The notes under the pieces were generated by a model. It saw nothing but the letters and a program-made list of their open reading frames with translations, ran no database searches and was not told where the DNA came from. Shown here in pieces: positions 26,739-34,461 of a stretch of DNA of 44,933 nucleotides. The stretch's first letter is position 1, and every line of letters starts with the position of its first letter. Source of the stretch: Alphaproteobacteria bacterium (GTDB lineage: Bacteria > Pseudomonadota > Alphaproteobacteria > Caulobacterales > Aquidulcibacteraceae); contig JAGWZE010000030.1 in the NCBI GenBank assembly GCA_018969015.1, positions 1 through 44,933 on the forward strand, written 5' to 3'. A program made the position numbers and the translations under genes.

Positions 26739-27929
26739 CTAGAGGCCCGGCGCGAACGTGCTGAGGGCCCAGCCCGCGCCGGCGCCGAGCGCGACGATCA
26801 ACACGGGCGAGGCTTTCGCGAAGCGCAGCAGCGCATAGAGGCCAAGCGCGATCGCGGCCTCCGCGAGTCCCGGCGCGCCGGTGCGCGCGATCGGATCAAC
26901 GAACGCCGCGCCGAGAACGCCGACGACGGCGGCGTTGGCGCCGGCCATCGCCCGCTGCGCCAATGGGGCGGCGCGCACGGCCGTCCAGAACGGCTGGACC
27001 GCAAGCAGGATGAGGAAGCCCGGCGCAAAGATCGCCAGCGTCGCGAGCGCGGCGCCCGCCATGCCGCCGGGCCCTGCGTCGGCGCTGGCGCCAAGAAACG
27101 CGCTGATCGCGAACAGCGGGCCGGGCGTCGCCTGCGCGGCGGCATAGCCGGCGAGCACGTCCGATTGCGGCATCCAGCCGGCGCGCGTCATCTCCGTTTC
27201 GAGCAGCGGCAGCACCACGTGACCGCCCCCGAACACGAGGGCGCCCGCGCGATAGAAGGCGTCGGCCAGCGCGAGGCCGCCTCCGGCGTCGTGCGCGGCG
27301 GCGATCGGCCCGAGCACGAGACCCGCAACGAAAAGGCCGCCACACAGAACGGCAAACGCCTTGCCGCCCTGCGGGGGCGACGGGCGCGGCGGCAGTGGCG
27401 CATCCCGGTTCAAAAGCGGGCCGGCCAGCAGCCCGAGCGCAACCGCCGCGATCTGCGCCAGCGGCGACGCCATGACCACGAGCGCCACGCCAATCAGCGC
27501 AGCGAAGACCCGGCGCGGCCAATCCGGGCAGAGCGACGTCGCCATGCCGACGAGCGCATGCAGCACGATCGCCACGGCCGCGATCTTCAGGCCATGAATG
27601 AACGGCGCGGCGGCGGCCGGATCGATCCGGTCGAGACTGACGGCCAGCAGCGCCATCATCAGGAAGGAGGGCAGCGTGAACCCGACGAACGCCGCGAGCG
27701 CGCCGGGCAGCCCCGCGCGCAGACGGCCGATCGCGAACCCGACCTGGCTCGAGGCTGGTCCCGGCAGGAACTGGCACAGAGCGACGAGATCGGCATAGGC
27801 GGCGTCGTCCAGCCATTTGCGGCGCGTGACGAACGCCTCGCGGAAATAGGCGAGGTGCGCCACCGGGCCGCCAAACGACGTCAACCCGAGGCGCAGGAAC
27901 GTGAGGAAGACATCCAGCAGCGAGGCCAT
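26739..27929 (-). CDS. chrA: Chromate transporter ChrA
   Basis: Inner-membrane exporter of chromate, long-chain CHR type with two homologous halves, 396 residues. Half one starts with F-L-R-L-G-L-T-S-F-G-G-P-V-A-H near 10-25 and includes F-L-P-G-P-A-S-S-Q. Half two carries F-G-G-G-H-V-V-L-P-L-L-E near 230-241 and A-T-P-G-P-L-F. The start ATG 27929 (M-A-S-L-L-D-V-F-L) is where homology begins; the frame stays open far upstream through the next gene on another register. A loop rich in Pro (P-L-P-P-R-P-S-P-P-Q) joins the halves. Last gene of a minus-strand run, 68 bases after the isomerase gene; no chrB regulator is seen. Confidence 0.95.
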   Translation of the reverse strand: MASLLDVFLTFLRLGLTSFGGPVAHLAYFREAFVTRRKWLDDAAYADLVALCQFLPGPASSQVGFAIGRLRAGLPGALAAFVGFTLPSFLMMALLAVSLDRIDPAAAAPFIHGLKIAAVAIVLHALVGMATSLCPDWPRRVFAALIGVALVVMASPLAQIAAVALGLLAGPLLNRDAPLPPRPSPPQGGKAFAVLCGGLFVAGLVLGPIAAAHDAGGGLALADAFYRAGALVFGGGHVVLPLLETEMTRAGWMPQSDVLAGYAAAQATPGPLFAISAFLGASADAGPGGMAGAALATLAIFAPGFLILLAVQPFWTAVRAAPLAQRAMAGANAAVVGVLGAAFVDPIARTGAPGLAEAAIALGLYALLRFAKASPVLIVALGAGAGWALSTFAPGL

Positions 27930-27997
27930 GGCAGCTCTTGGCCCGTTCGTCCGCCCGCTGCAATCACGACTTGATGACGGCCGGGCCGGCGGGGCGC

Positions 27998-28651
27998 TCA
28001 GGTCCGCTCGGTCAATCCGTTCTGCTTCATCCGCCACAGAAGCACGTCGATGCGGTCCTGGCCGAAGAAGGGCTCGGCGTTGAAGCCGAACGTCGGCACG
28101 CCCCAATGGCCGAGGTCGGTGAGCGCCTGCTGGTTCGCTTCGATCTCGGCCTCGTAGCGATCCACGTTCGCCACCGCGGCGGCGTCGAGTTCGGCGAGGT
28201 CGAGGCCCGCGCGCGCCGTGGCTTGTGCGAGCTGGTCGCCGCGGGTCCAGTCGTCGGTCTGTCCGCCCCAGATCAAGGTCGAGACTTCGTCGAGGAACGG
28301 CAGCCCGCGCCCGCGCTCGACGGCCGCCATGCCCAGGCGCGTGAGGCGGTGGATGTAAGGCTGCTCTTTCGCGACGTCGCCGGTCGCCATGTCCATCACG
28401 ATCGGATCGGGGCGCGGTGGGCCGTAAGGCAAGCCCTCCATCTGCGCGATGCGCCAGGTGTCGCGCGCGAGATAGCGCACCCACAGCGGATCGACCTTTT
28501 TGAAGAAGCCGTCCACGCGCACCGCCAGCGGATAGACCGGCCGAACACGGACGGTCACGTCGTAGGTCTTCTCGATCGCCACGATCCGTTTCGTCGCGAG
28601 GTACGAGTAGGGGCTGCGGAACGACCAGAACATGTCGAACGTGAGTGTCAT
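27998..28651 (-). CDS. 2-hydroxychromene-2-carboxylate isomerase / DsbA-family protein
   Basis: Thioredoxin-fold protein of 217 residues. The N-terminus F-D-M-F-W-S-F-R-S-P-Y-S-Y-L-A has serine where DsbA has its first cysteine, as in HCCA isomerases, the glutathione-dependent enzymes of aromatic degradation. The C-terminal G-V-P-T-F-G-F-N-A-E-P-F-F-G-Q-D-R-I is the family's cis-proline and ligand segment. There is no signal peptide, so it is cytoplasmic. No naphthalene or other aromatic pathway genes are near, so the physiological reaction is uncertain and could be another glutathione-dependent isomerisation or transfer. GGAGAGACGCC precedes the ATG. It lies 44 bases after the HupE-like gene and 68 before chrA, all in one direction. 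Confidence 0.9.
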   Translation of the reverse strand: MTLTFDMFWSFRSPYSYLATKRIVAIEKTYDVTVRVRPVYPLAVRVDGFFKKVDPLWVRYLARDTWRIAQMEGLPYGPPRPDPIVMDMATGDVAKEQPYIHRLTRLGMAAVERGRGLPFLDEVSTLIWGGQTDDWTRGDQLAQATARAGLDLAELDAAAVANVDRYEAEIEANQQALTDLGHWGVPTFGFNAEPFFGQDRIDVLLWRMKQNGLTERT

Positions 28652-28695
28652 GGCGTCTCTCCGGGGGCGCGGCAGGCTGGATCGAAAGGCCGGGG

Positions 28696-29871
28696 CTAAA
28701 CTGAAAGGAACGTGCGCTCGGCGAACCAGAACACGCCGAGGCCGAGCAGGGCGGCCGCCGCCACATCGCGCGTCCAGGCGCGCGCGGGGGCAGGGGCGCG
28801 TGCGACGAGCGCGGCGGCGACGCCCATCACCGCAAGCGCGATGAGCTGGCCGAGCTCGACGCCGACATTGAAACCGAACAACGCCGGCACGATCCGATCC
28901 TGCGGCAGCTTCAGCACGGCGAGCGCGCCCGCAAACCCCGCGCCATGCACGAGCCCGAACACGGCGGCGAGGGCGGTGGCGTGACGGCGTGAAGACTCAG
29001 GCCCCAGCAGCGCAGCGCACGCGGCGAACACGGCCGCGCCGACATAAACTGCAGCCGGCGGCGGCCGGAAGCCGATCAGGGCGGCGACCAAAGGCGTCAC
29101 GAGCACGAACGCGGCGAACGCAAGCGCCCGTAGCCGCAGCGCGCCGCCGCCCATCGCCTCGGCGGCGGCAAACGCGATGGTGAAGCCGATCAGCAGCTCC
29201 ACGGCGGATTCCACGGGCGCGACGACGCCGAACGTCACCAGCGCCAGCGTGATCGAGTGTCCGAGCGTGAAGCCGGTCGCGGCCCATGCGATCCGCCCGA
29301 TCGAGCCGGCGAGCAGCGCCAGCGCGGCGAGAAAGGCGAGGTGGTCGAAGCCGCTCAGCACGTGCTCTGCGCCCGAGACGATGAAGCCGATCAGCGAGCT
29401 CGGCCCGGCGGGGCCGGAGAGCGCGAGCGTCGGCGTGGCCGCGCTCATCGCCGCCTCGATCGGCTCGGCGCCGTCGACGCGAACATAATGGATGTGCCCG
29501 GGCGAGATGCCTTCGAACAGCCGCACCTCGAGGGTTGTCGCGGCTTCGGCGAGCGGTCGCGGGCAGGTGAAGGCGAGGCCCACGCGCACCATGCCGATCT
29601 CGGCGGGCTGCGGGGTCGGCGCGGCCACGCTGCAGCGCACGCCGCCCTGCGTGACGTGCACCCGGTCAGCGGCGTGCGCGGCAAGCAGTGCGGGGTAGTC
29701 GGTCTGCGGCAGTACGCTGGCGAGTTGCGTGACGCGGCGCGCGTCCGTTTCCACGACGCCCTCGACGCGCGCGCCTTCGATCGTCCAGGCCGAGAAGGAG
29801 CGGCTGGCCGTGTGCGCGAACGCCGGCGCAGCGAGCGCGAGCCACGCGATCAGGACGGCAAGCAGTCTCAC
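28696..29871 (-). CDS. HupE/UreJ-type membrane protein with exported N-terminal domain
   Basis: Protein of 391 residues. A signal peptide (residues 1-19, cut after A-F-A) is followed by an extracytoplasmic domain of about 150 residues and then six to seven helices of HupE/UreJ type. These carry S-G-F-D-H-L-A-F, G-F-T-L-G-H-S-I-T-L, L-V-H-G-A-G-F-A and F-N-V-G-V-E-L-G-Q. HupE/UreJ proteins are linked to nickel uptake; this longer class is usually of unknown substrate. The GTG start (29871-29869) overlaps the stop of the preceding isomerase gene (GTGA), so the two are translationally coupled. No hydrogenase or urease genes are in the window, which makes nickel only one possibility. Confidence 0.9.
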   Translation of the reverse strand: MRLLAVLIAWLALAAPAFAHTASRSFSAWTIEGARVEGVVETDARRVTQLASVLPQTDYPALLAAHAADRVHVTQGGVRCSVAAPTPQPAEIGMVRVGLAFTCPRPLAEAATTLEVRLFEGISPGHIHYVRVDGAEPIEAAMSAATPTLALSGPAGPSSLIGFIVSGAEHVLSGFDHLAFLAALALLAGSIGRIAWAATGFTLGHSITLALVTFGVVAPVESAVELLIGFTIAFAAAEAMGGGALRLRALAFAAFVLVTPLVAALIGFRPPPAAVYVGAAVFAACAALLGPESSRRHATALAAVFGLVHGAGFAGALAVLKLPQDRIVPALFGFNVGVELGQLIALAVMGVAAALVARAPAPARAWTRDVAAAALLGLGVFWFAERTFLSV

Positions 29872-30758
29872 CGCGGCGCGTCCGGGGCGTAGCGCACGTC
29901 GGCGTTGCGCCGCAGCGTGTCGAGATAGCGATCGAGCGCGCCGTCTTCGCGGCGGCGCCGCCATTCCGCTTCGACGACGGCGCGCACGCTCTCGAAGGGC
30001 GGCGGCGCGCTTTCGATCCGCTCGATGGCCTGCACGAACACGACGGCGGAGCCGGCCTCGATCGGCCCGGCGATCTGGCCCGGCGCGAGGCGGAACGCGG
30101 CTTCGGCCGGCGTCGGGCCAAGATAGGTGCGCAGGTCCGCCGGCGATAGGCGGCGATCCGGGACCGGCGCGATCTCTTCGCCCAGCGCCTGCGCAGCCTG
30201 CTGCAGGGATTGGCCGGAGGCGACGGCGTCACGCAGCCGGGCCACGCGCTGCGCGTCTGCGGCCGGCGCCGCGACGGCCACCACGCGCATCTGCGGCGCG
30301 CTGGCGAACAGGCTCGGCCGCTCGGCGTAGAAGGCGCGCAGATCGGCCTCGCTTGGCTTCTCGTTCAGCGCCTGCGCCGTCGCGAACTGCACCATCGCCT
30401 GCACGATGGCTTTGCGCACGCTCGGGTCTTCGGCGGCGACGCCCAAATCGATCCCGCGCTGCACGAGCGCTTCCTCCTCGATCAGGCGGCGCAGCGCGAG
30501 CGCGCGGTCCGCGTCGGTGAGGGGATTGCGCTTGTCGGCCTCCATGGCGGACAGCGCGCGGGCGAGGTCTTCGCGCGAGATCGGCGTTTCACCGACGACG
30601 GCGACGGCGTCACGCGGCACGCCGCGCGGCAGCCCGGCCCCGAGCGCGACGGCGAGCGCCGCGAGGAGCCCGATGGTCGCGCCCGCCAGCATCAGGCGCG
30701 TGCGCCATCGGGTCCCGCCGGCGTCCGTCACGTCCTGCCGTATCGCCTCACTGGACAC
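29868..30758 (-). CDS. Membrane-anchored parvulin-like peptidyl-prolyl isomerase
   Basis: Protein of about 296 residues with a short cytoplasmic lead, one membrane helix near 22-43 (L-M-L-A-G-A-T-I-G-L-L-A), then a SurA/PrsA-like domain. D-A-V-A-V-V-G-E-T-P-I-S-R-E-D-L-A-R-A is the typical start of the SurA N-domain; a parvulin-like part of about 100 residues follows (V-A-S-G-Q-S-L-Q-Q-A-A-Q, A-F-R-L-A-P-G-Q-I-A-G-P). It should face the periplasm and help fold an exported protein, perhaps the domains encoded beside it. The start is uncertain: GTG 30758 overlaps the upstream stop by 11 bases, and GTG 30731 is an alternative. It sits between DUF3604 and HupE-like genes with overlaps on both sides. 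Confidence 0.82.
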   Translation of the reverse strand: MSSEAIRQDVTDAGGTRWRTRLMLAGATIGLLAALAVALGAGLPRGVPRDAVAVVGETPISREDLARALSAMEADKRNPLTDADRALALRRLIEEEALVQRGIDLGVAAEDPSVRKAIVQAMVQFATAQALNEKPSEADLRAFYAERPSLFASAPQMRVVAVAAPAADAQRVARLRDAVASGQSLQQAAQALGEEIAPVPDRRLSPADLRTYLGPTPAEAAFRLAPGQIAGPIEAGSAVVFVQAIERIESAPPPFESVRAVVEAEWRRRREDGALDRYLDTLRRNADVRYAPDAPR

Positions 30759-33009
30759 GGCCGAACAGGGGCTTCGGGTAGCTGAAATAGATCGGCGACG
30801 ACCACGCGCGCTGCTCGACCTGCGCGACGCAATCGTCATTGCCCGAGCGCCAATCGCCCACGCAGAGCGGCTTGATCTTCTGGCAGCGGCCGTCCTTGTC
30901 GCGCTCGAGGCACTCGATCGGCTTGCCGTTGATCAGGCCGTCCGGCTCCTGGATCGCGCGCACGTAGTAGATCGTGTCGCGCTTGGTCTTGCCGTAGTCC
31001 GGATCGGAGAACTTCACGCTGCAGCCCATGCCTTCGTCCTTGCAGGGCAGGACGAGGAACGGATCTTCGATCAGCGCCTCGACGGCCTCGCCGCGCTGCG
31101 CCTGCGGGCGGATGCGCACCACCTCGAAGCGCGTGATCTTCATGCGCTGGTCCGTGGGATTGTAGCACTCGCCGGAGCACAGGGTTTTCAGGCGGTCGGC
31201 GTCGACGCCGGCGCTGGCGAAGTCCGGGCAGCCGGGCTTCTGCTTGAAGGCGCCGAGCGCGCGGGCTTCGAACGTCGGAACCTTGTCCGTCGTCACTTCC
31301 GCGCCCATCGGATCGCGGGCCTTGCCGTCGACGCGATCGAACCAGAGCAGGATGCGCGGACCGGACGTCGCGTAGGTGTGGCGCTGGTTCAGCGCGTCCC
31401 AGATCGCCTCGCGCGAGCGCGCTTTGGCGTGCACGGCGGCGAGGCCGCCAGTGGTGAAGAACGCGGATTGCCGCTCGAGCTCCGTCATCTGGAAGCCGGC
31501 CATGCGCATCAGCTGGTCCTGCGGGATCAGCACGGAGCGCGTGACCTTCTCCTTGGCCTTGCCGAGCATCAGCTCGCGCGTCGCCTGATCGACGGGGCCG
31601 CTGGACTCTGTGTTCACGCGGCGATCGACGGGCTTGTAGCCCGTGCCCGGGCGGGCGCGGTGATTGTCCGAGGAGCCTATGAAGCCCCAGGTGAACCGGG
31701 CCGGATTGTTGGGGTTCTCGTCGAAGCGGCGGATCGCCAGCCCGTACTGCACGGAGGTGCGCGGGCGGTGCATGAAGGGCGGCACGAAGCAGTCCGTGCA
31801 CTGCCCGGAATCCACCCAGTCCTCGGCTTCCGCGCCGGGCACCGAAAGGTGATACGCGATGCCCATGTTGGCCGCGTTGGAGCGGGCCTCGATGGCGCGG
31901 TTGGCGCACTCCTGCGCGCTCGCGCCTTCTTTCAGGCAGCGCTGCTCGATGATCTGGCCGGCGCGCCAGCACGACGGCACGTAGTTTTTGGTCGGCTCGG
32001 GGCAGAAGCCCGTGCGCCCGTCTGGGGAGGCGACGATGTCCTGCCAGGGGCGGAACTCTTCCGAGTTGCCATGACCGGAGAAGACCTCGATCAGGCGGAA
32101 GCGCTCGGGGTGGTCTTCCGGCGCCAGCGCCTTGTCCCAGCTGGTGCCCGGCGGCGTGTAGAAGCCCCACGAAGAGCCGTGCGGAATGACGAGCGGCTTC
32201 AGCTTCTGCTCGTCGAGCTTGCGCACGAGATCGCCCGGCGTCGCGGCCTGCTCGAAGCAATCCTTCGGCAGTTCGTTGGAGGGCTTCGTCGCGTCGCAGT
32301 CCGGCACCTTCTGGGCGTTGCGGATGAAGCGGTTGAAATCGAAATAGGGCTGGCGGTTCGGCCAGTCGCGCAGGGCCACGACGGGGTTGATGCCCGTGGC
32401 CTGGCGGCGGAGCGTATCGGTCGGCACGCCAGCGGCGGCGATCGGGCGCGCGGCGACTTCGTCCTCGTTCAGCGTTTCGAAGATGACGTTCTTGTGCCCG
32501 AAATGCTCCTGCGGCGTCCGGCCGACCTGCGTCCATTCGAAGCCCAGGAAGGTGATGAGATCCGGCGTCTGGCCCTGGCCCGCGGTGGCCTGGCACTGCC
32601 GCACGGCCTCCTTCGTGCGCGTCCAGCGCAGTGGGGTGGAGGCCTCGGCGTGATCGGTGATCGACCAGAAGTCGAGGCCCGAGCAGAACCGCGCGAAATC
32701 ACAGGCGTCGGCGACGGGGTGGGCGCCTTTGCCGCCGTTCATCGGCAGGGACCAGAGGAAGGCGTCGGTGGAGTAGGTGGTGTGGACGTGCAGGTCCCCG
32801 AACAGGATCAGGTCGTCCTCTCCCTCCGCGGCGGGGGGCGCGCCGGCGAGGCGGGCGGCGAGCACGTCCGCCGGGACCGGCGAAGCATTTGGCGTGCCGG
32901 CTGCCAATTCATGGCCAAAAAAACCGCGGCCTGCGCCGACGTAAAAAACGCCTCCGGCCGCGACGACGGCCAGGACGACCAGGACGATGCCGATCAGGAT
33001 ACGCCGCAT
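30748..33009 (-). CDS. DUF3604 protein, exported or membrane-anchored
   Basis: Large protein of 753 residues. It begins with a membrane helix or uncleaved signal (R-R-I-L-I-G-I-V-L-V-V-L-A-V-V-A). Soon after comes I-L-F-G-D-L-H-V-H-T-T-Y-S-T-D-A near 68-83, which looks like the metal-binding HxH motif of PHP-type phosphoesterases. Later motifs include F-E-W-T-Q-V-G-R-T-P, S-W-G-F-Y-T and G-S-S-D-N-H-R-A-R-P-G-T-G. The family is DUF3604, with no established function; it may hydrolyse phosphoesters (inference from the HxH). It has many cysteines in the last third, suggesting disulfides outside the cytoplasm. A GGGGGGAGCAC ribosome site precedes the ATG. First gene of the DUF3604-isomerase-HupE operon. 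Confidence 0.9.
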   Translation of the reverse strand: MRRILIGIVLVVLAVVAAGGVFYVGAGRGFFGHELAAGTPNASPVPADVLAARLAGAPPAAEGEDDLILFGDLHVHTTYSTDAFLWSLPMNGGKGAHPVADACDFARFCSGLDFWSITDHAEASTPLRWTRTKEAVRQCQATAGQGQTPDLITFLGFEWTQVGRTPQEHFGHKNVIFETLNEDEVAARPIAAAGVPTDTLRRQATGINPVVALRDWPNRQPYFDFNRFIRNAQKVPDCDATKPSNELPKDCFEQAATPGDLVRKLDEQKLKPLVIPHGSSWGFYTPPGTSWDKALAPEDHPERFRLIEVFSGHGNSEEFRPWQDIVASPDGRTGFCPEPTKNYVPSCWRAGQIIEQRCLKEGASAQECANRAIEARSNAANMGIAYHLSVPGAEAEDWVDSGQCTDCFVPPFMHRPRTSVQYGLAIRRFDENPNNPARFTWGFIGSSDNHRARPGTGYKPVDRRVNTESSGPVDQATRELMLGKAKEKVTRSVLIPQDQLMRMAGFQMTELERQSAFFTTGGLAAVHAKARSREAIWDALNQRHTYATSGPRILLWFDRVDGKARDPMGAEVTTDKVPTFEARALGAFKQKPGCPDFASAGVDADRLKTLCSGECYNPTDQRMKITRFEVVRIRPQAQRGEAVEALIEDPFLVLPCKDEGMGCSVKFSDPDYGKTKRDTIYYVRAIQEPDGLINGKPIECLERDKDGRCQKIKPLCVGDWRSGNDDCVAQVEQRAWSSPIYFSYPKPLFGRVQ

Positions 33010-33120
33010 GTGCTCCCCCCAAGGGACTGGCCGTCTGACGCGGCCGTTGCGGCACGAGCCTACACGAACGTGTGAGTTTGGCGAGAGGGCGAAGCGGGGT
33101 TGGGGGTGCGGCGCGGGCGC

Positions 33121-34434
33121 TCAGGTGAACCGCTGCAGGCCTTCCGCAATCGTCGGGTCGACCTGCACGTCTCTCGGCGTGAGCGGGCGCGTCAAACGAA
33201 GGCCCGCCATGCTGGTCGCGCGCGAAAGCGCCACGTAGGTCTGCCCCGGCGCGAAGGCGCCCCGGCCGAGATCGACCTCCACGGCGTCGAGCGTCATGCC
33301 CTGCGCCTTGTGGATCGTGATCGCCCAGGCCGGTGCGAGCGGAAACTGCAGGTAGCGGAACTGTTCTTCCGCTTTCATCGTCTGGGTCTTTTCGTCGAAC
33401 GTCCAGCGCTGCTGCGGCCACGACGAGCGGGCCACGAGCACGTCGTCGTCCTGCCCGTCGATCCGCACCCGGACGGCCTCGCCCTCGAATGCGCGCACCG
33501 TGCCCAGCGAGCCGTTCACCCAGCGCGCCTCGGCGTCGTTCTGCGTGAAGATCACGCGCGCGCCGACCTTGAGCGCGAGCTGCATCGGCGCGGGCAACCG
33601 GTCGGACGGCGCCCCGGATTTCGGCACGTCGCCCTGCAGCGCGCCTTCGAACACCTGCGCCGCGCCGGGCAGGGCGGCGAGGCCGCGCGCGTTGTACTGG
33701 TCGGCAACGGCGTTCGTCGCAGTCAGCAGGACGGGGGAGGGCAGCCGCGGCGCCTCGTGGCAGTGCACATTCAGCTCCGCCACGGCCTCCTCGACGCCGC
33801 GCCGGTCGCGCAGGCTTTGCAGCAGGCTGATGAACACCGGATCGGTCTGGCGGCGGATCTCGGTCAGTTCGAAGGCGCTCACGGTGGCGTCCCGCAACGC
33901 ATGCGCGGCGAAGGCGTACGCGCTCGAATACCCCGCATCCTCCAAGAGCCGGGCCTCGTCCCCGCGCACCACCGGCGGCAGCTGGTAGAAGTCCCCGACC
34001 AGCAGCATCTGCACGCCGCCGAACGGCTGGATCGATTTGCGCGCCTGCCGCAGCTTCTTGTCCATCGCGTCGAGCACGTCGGCGCGCAGCATCGAGATCT
34101 CGTCGACGATGATGCGCCGCAGCGCCCGGACGTTCTTCGTGAAGAACCAGTTCGGCTTTTCGTCGAGACCAAGCAACGGCCGGGGCGGGAAGCCGAAAAA
34201 GGAATGGACCGTCTGCCCGCCGATGTTCATGGCCGCGAGGCCCGTCGGCGCCAGGACGACCTGCGGCGTCAGCGGATCCTTCCGCAACAGCTCGCGGATG
34301 AACCAGCTTTTGCCCGTGCCGGCGCGGCCGGTCAGGAGCACCACGGGCGTCTTGTCCTTGAGGGCGTCGCGCGCAGCGCCGGCGGCGGGGTCAACGGGCG
34401 GCGTGGCCCCGGGCTTGCCGATGAAAATCACCAT
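33121..34434 (-). CDS. Pif1/RecD-like superfamily 1B DNA helicase
   Basis: ATPase of 437 residues with all SF1B helicase motifs: Walker A G-R-A-G-T-G-K-S (36-43), motif II D-E-I-S (111-114), motif III G-D-F-Y-Q-L-P-P-V (147-155), and C-terminal T-I-H-K-A-Q-G-M-T-L-D and Y-V-A-L-S-R-A-T-S. It resembles the small bacterial Pif1-like proteins, 5'-3' helicases that in characterised cases unwind G-quadruplexes and help at stalled forks; that role is plausible in so GC-rich a genome but is inference. There is no extra nuclease or zinc domain. It starts 27 bases after the exporter-like genes and ends 111 bases before the DUF3604 start. Confidence 0.93.
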   Translation of the reverse strand: MVIFIGKPGATPPVDPAAGAARDALKDKTPVVLLTGRAGTGKSWFIRELLRKDPLTPQVVLAPTGLAAMNIGGQTVHSFFGFPPRPLLGLDEKPNWFFTKNVRALRRIIVDEISMLRADVLDAMDKKLRQARKSIQPFGGVQMLLVGDFYQLPPVVRGDEARLLEDAGYSSAYAFAAHALRDATVSAFELTEIRRQTDPVFISLLQSLRDRRGVEEAVAELNVHCHEAPRLPSPVLLTATNAVADQYNARGLAALPGAAQVFEGALQGDVPKSGAPSDRLPAPMQLALKVGARVIFTQNDAEARWVNGSLGTVRAFEGEAVRVRIDGQDDDVLVARSSWPQQRWTFDEKTQTMKAEEQFRYLQFPLAPAWAITIHKAQGMTLDAVEVDLGRGAFAPGQTYVALSRATSMAGLRLTRPLTPRDVQVDPTIAEGLQRFT

Positions 34435-34461
34435 GAGTCGAGCTTAGCGGCGCCCGCCGCT

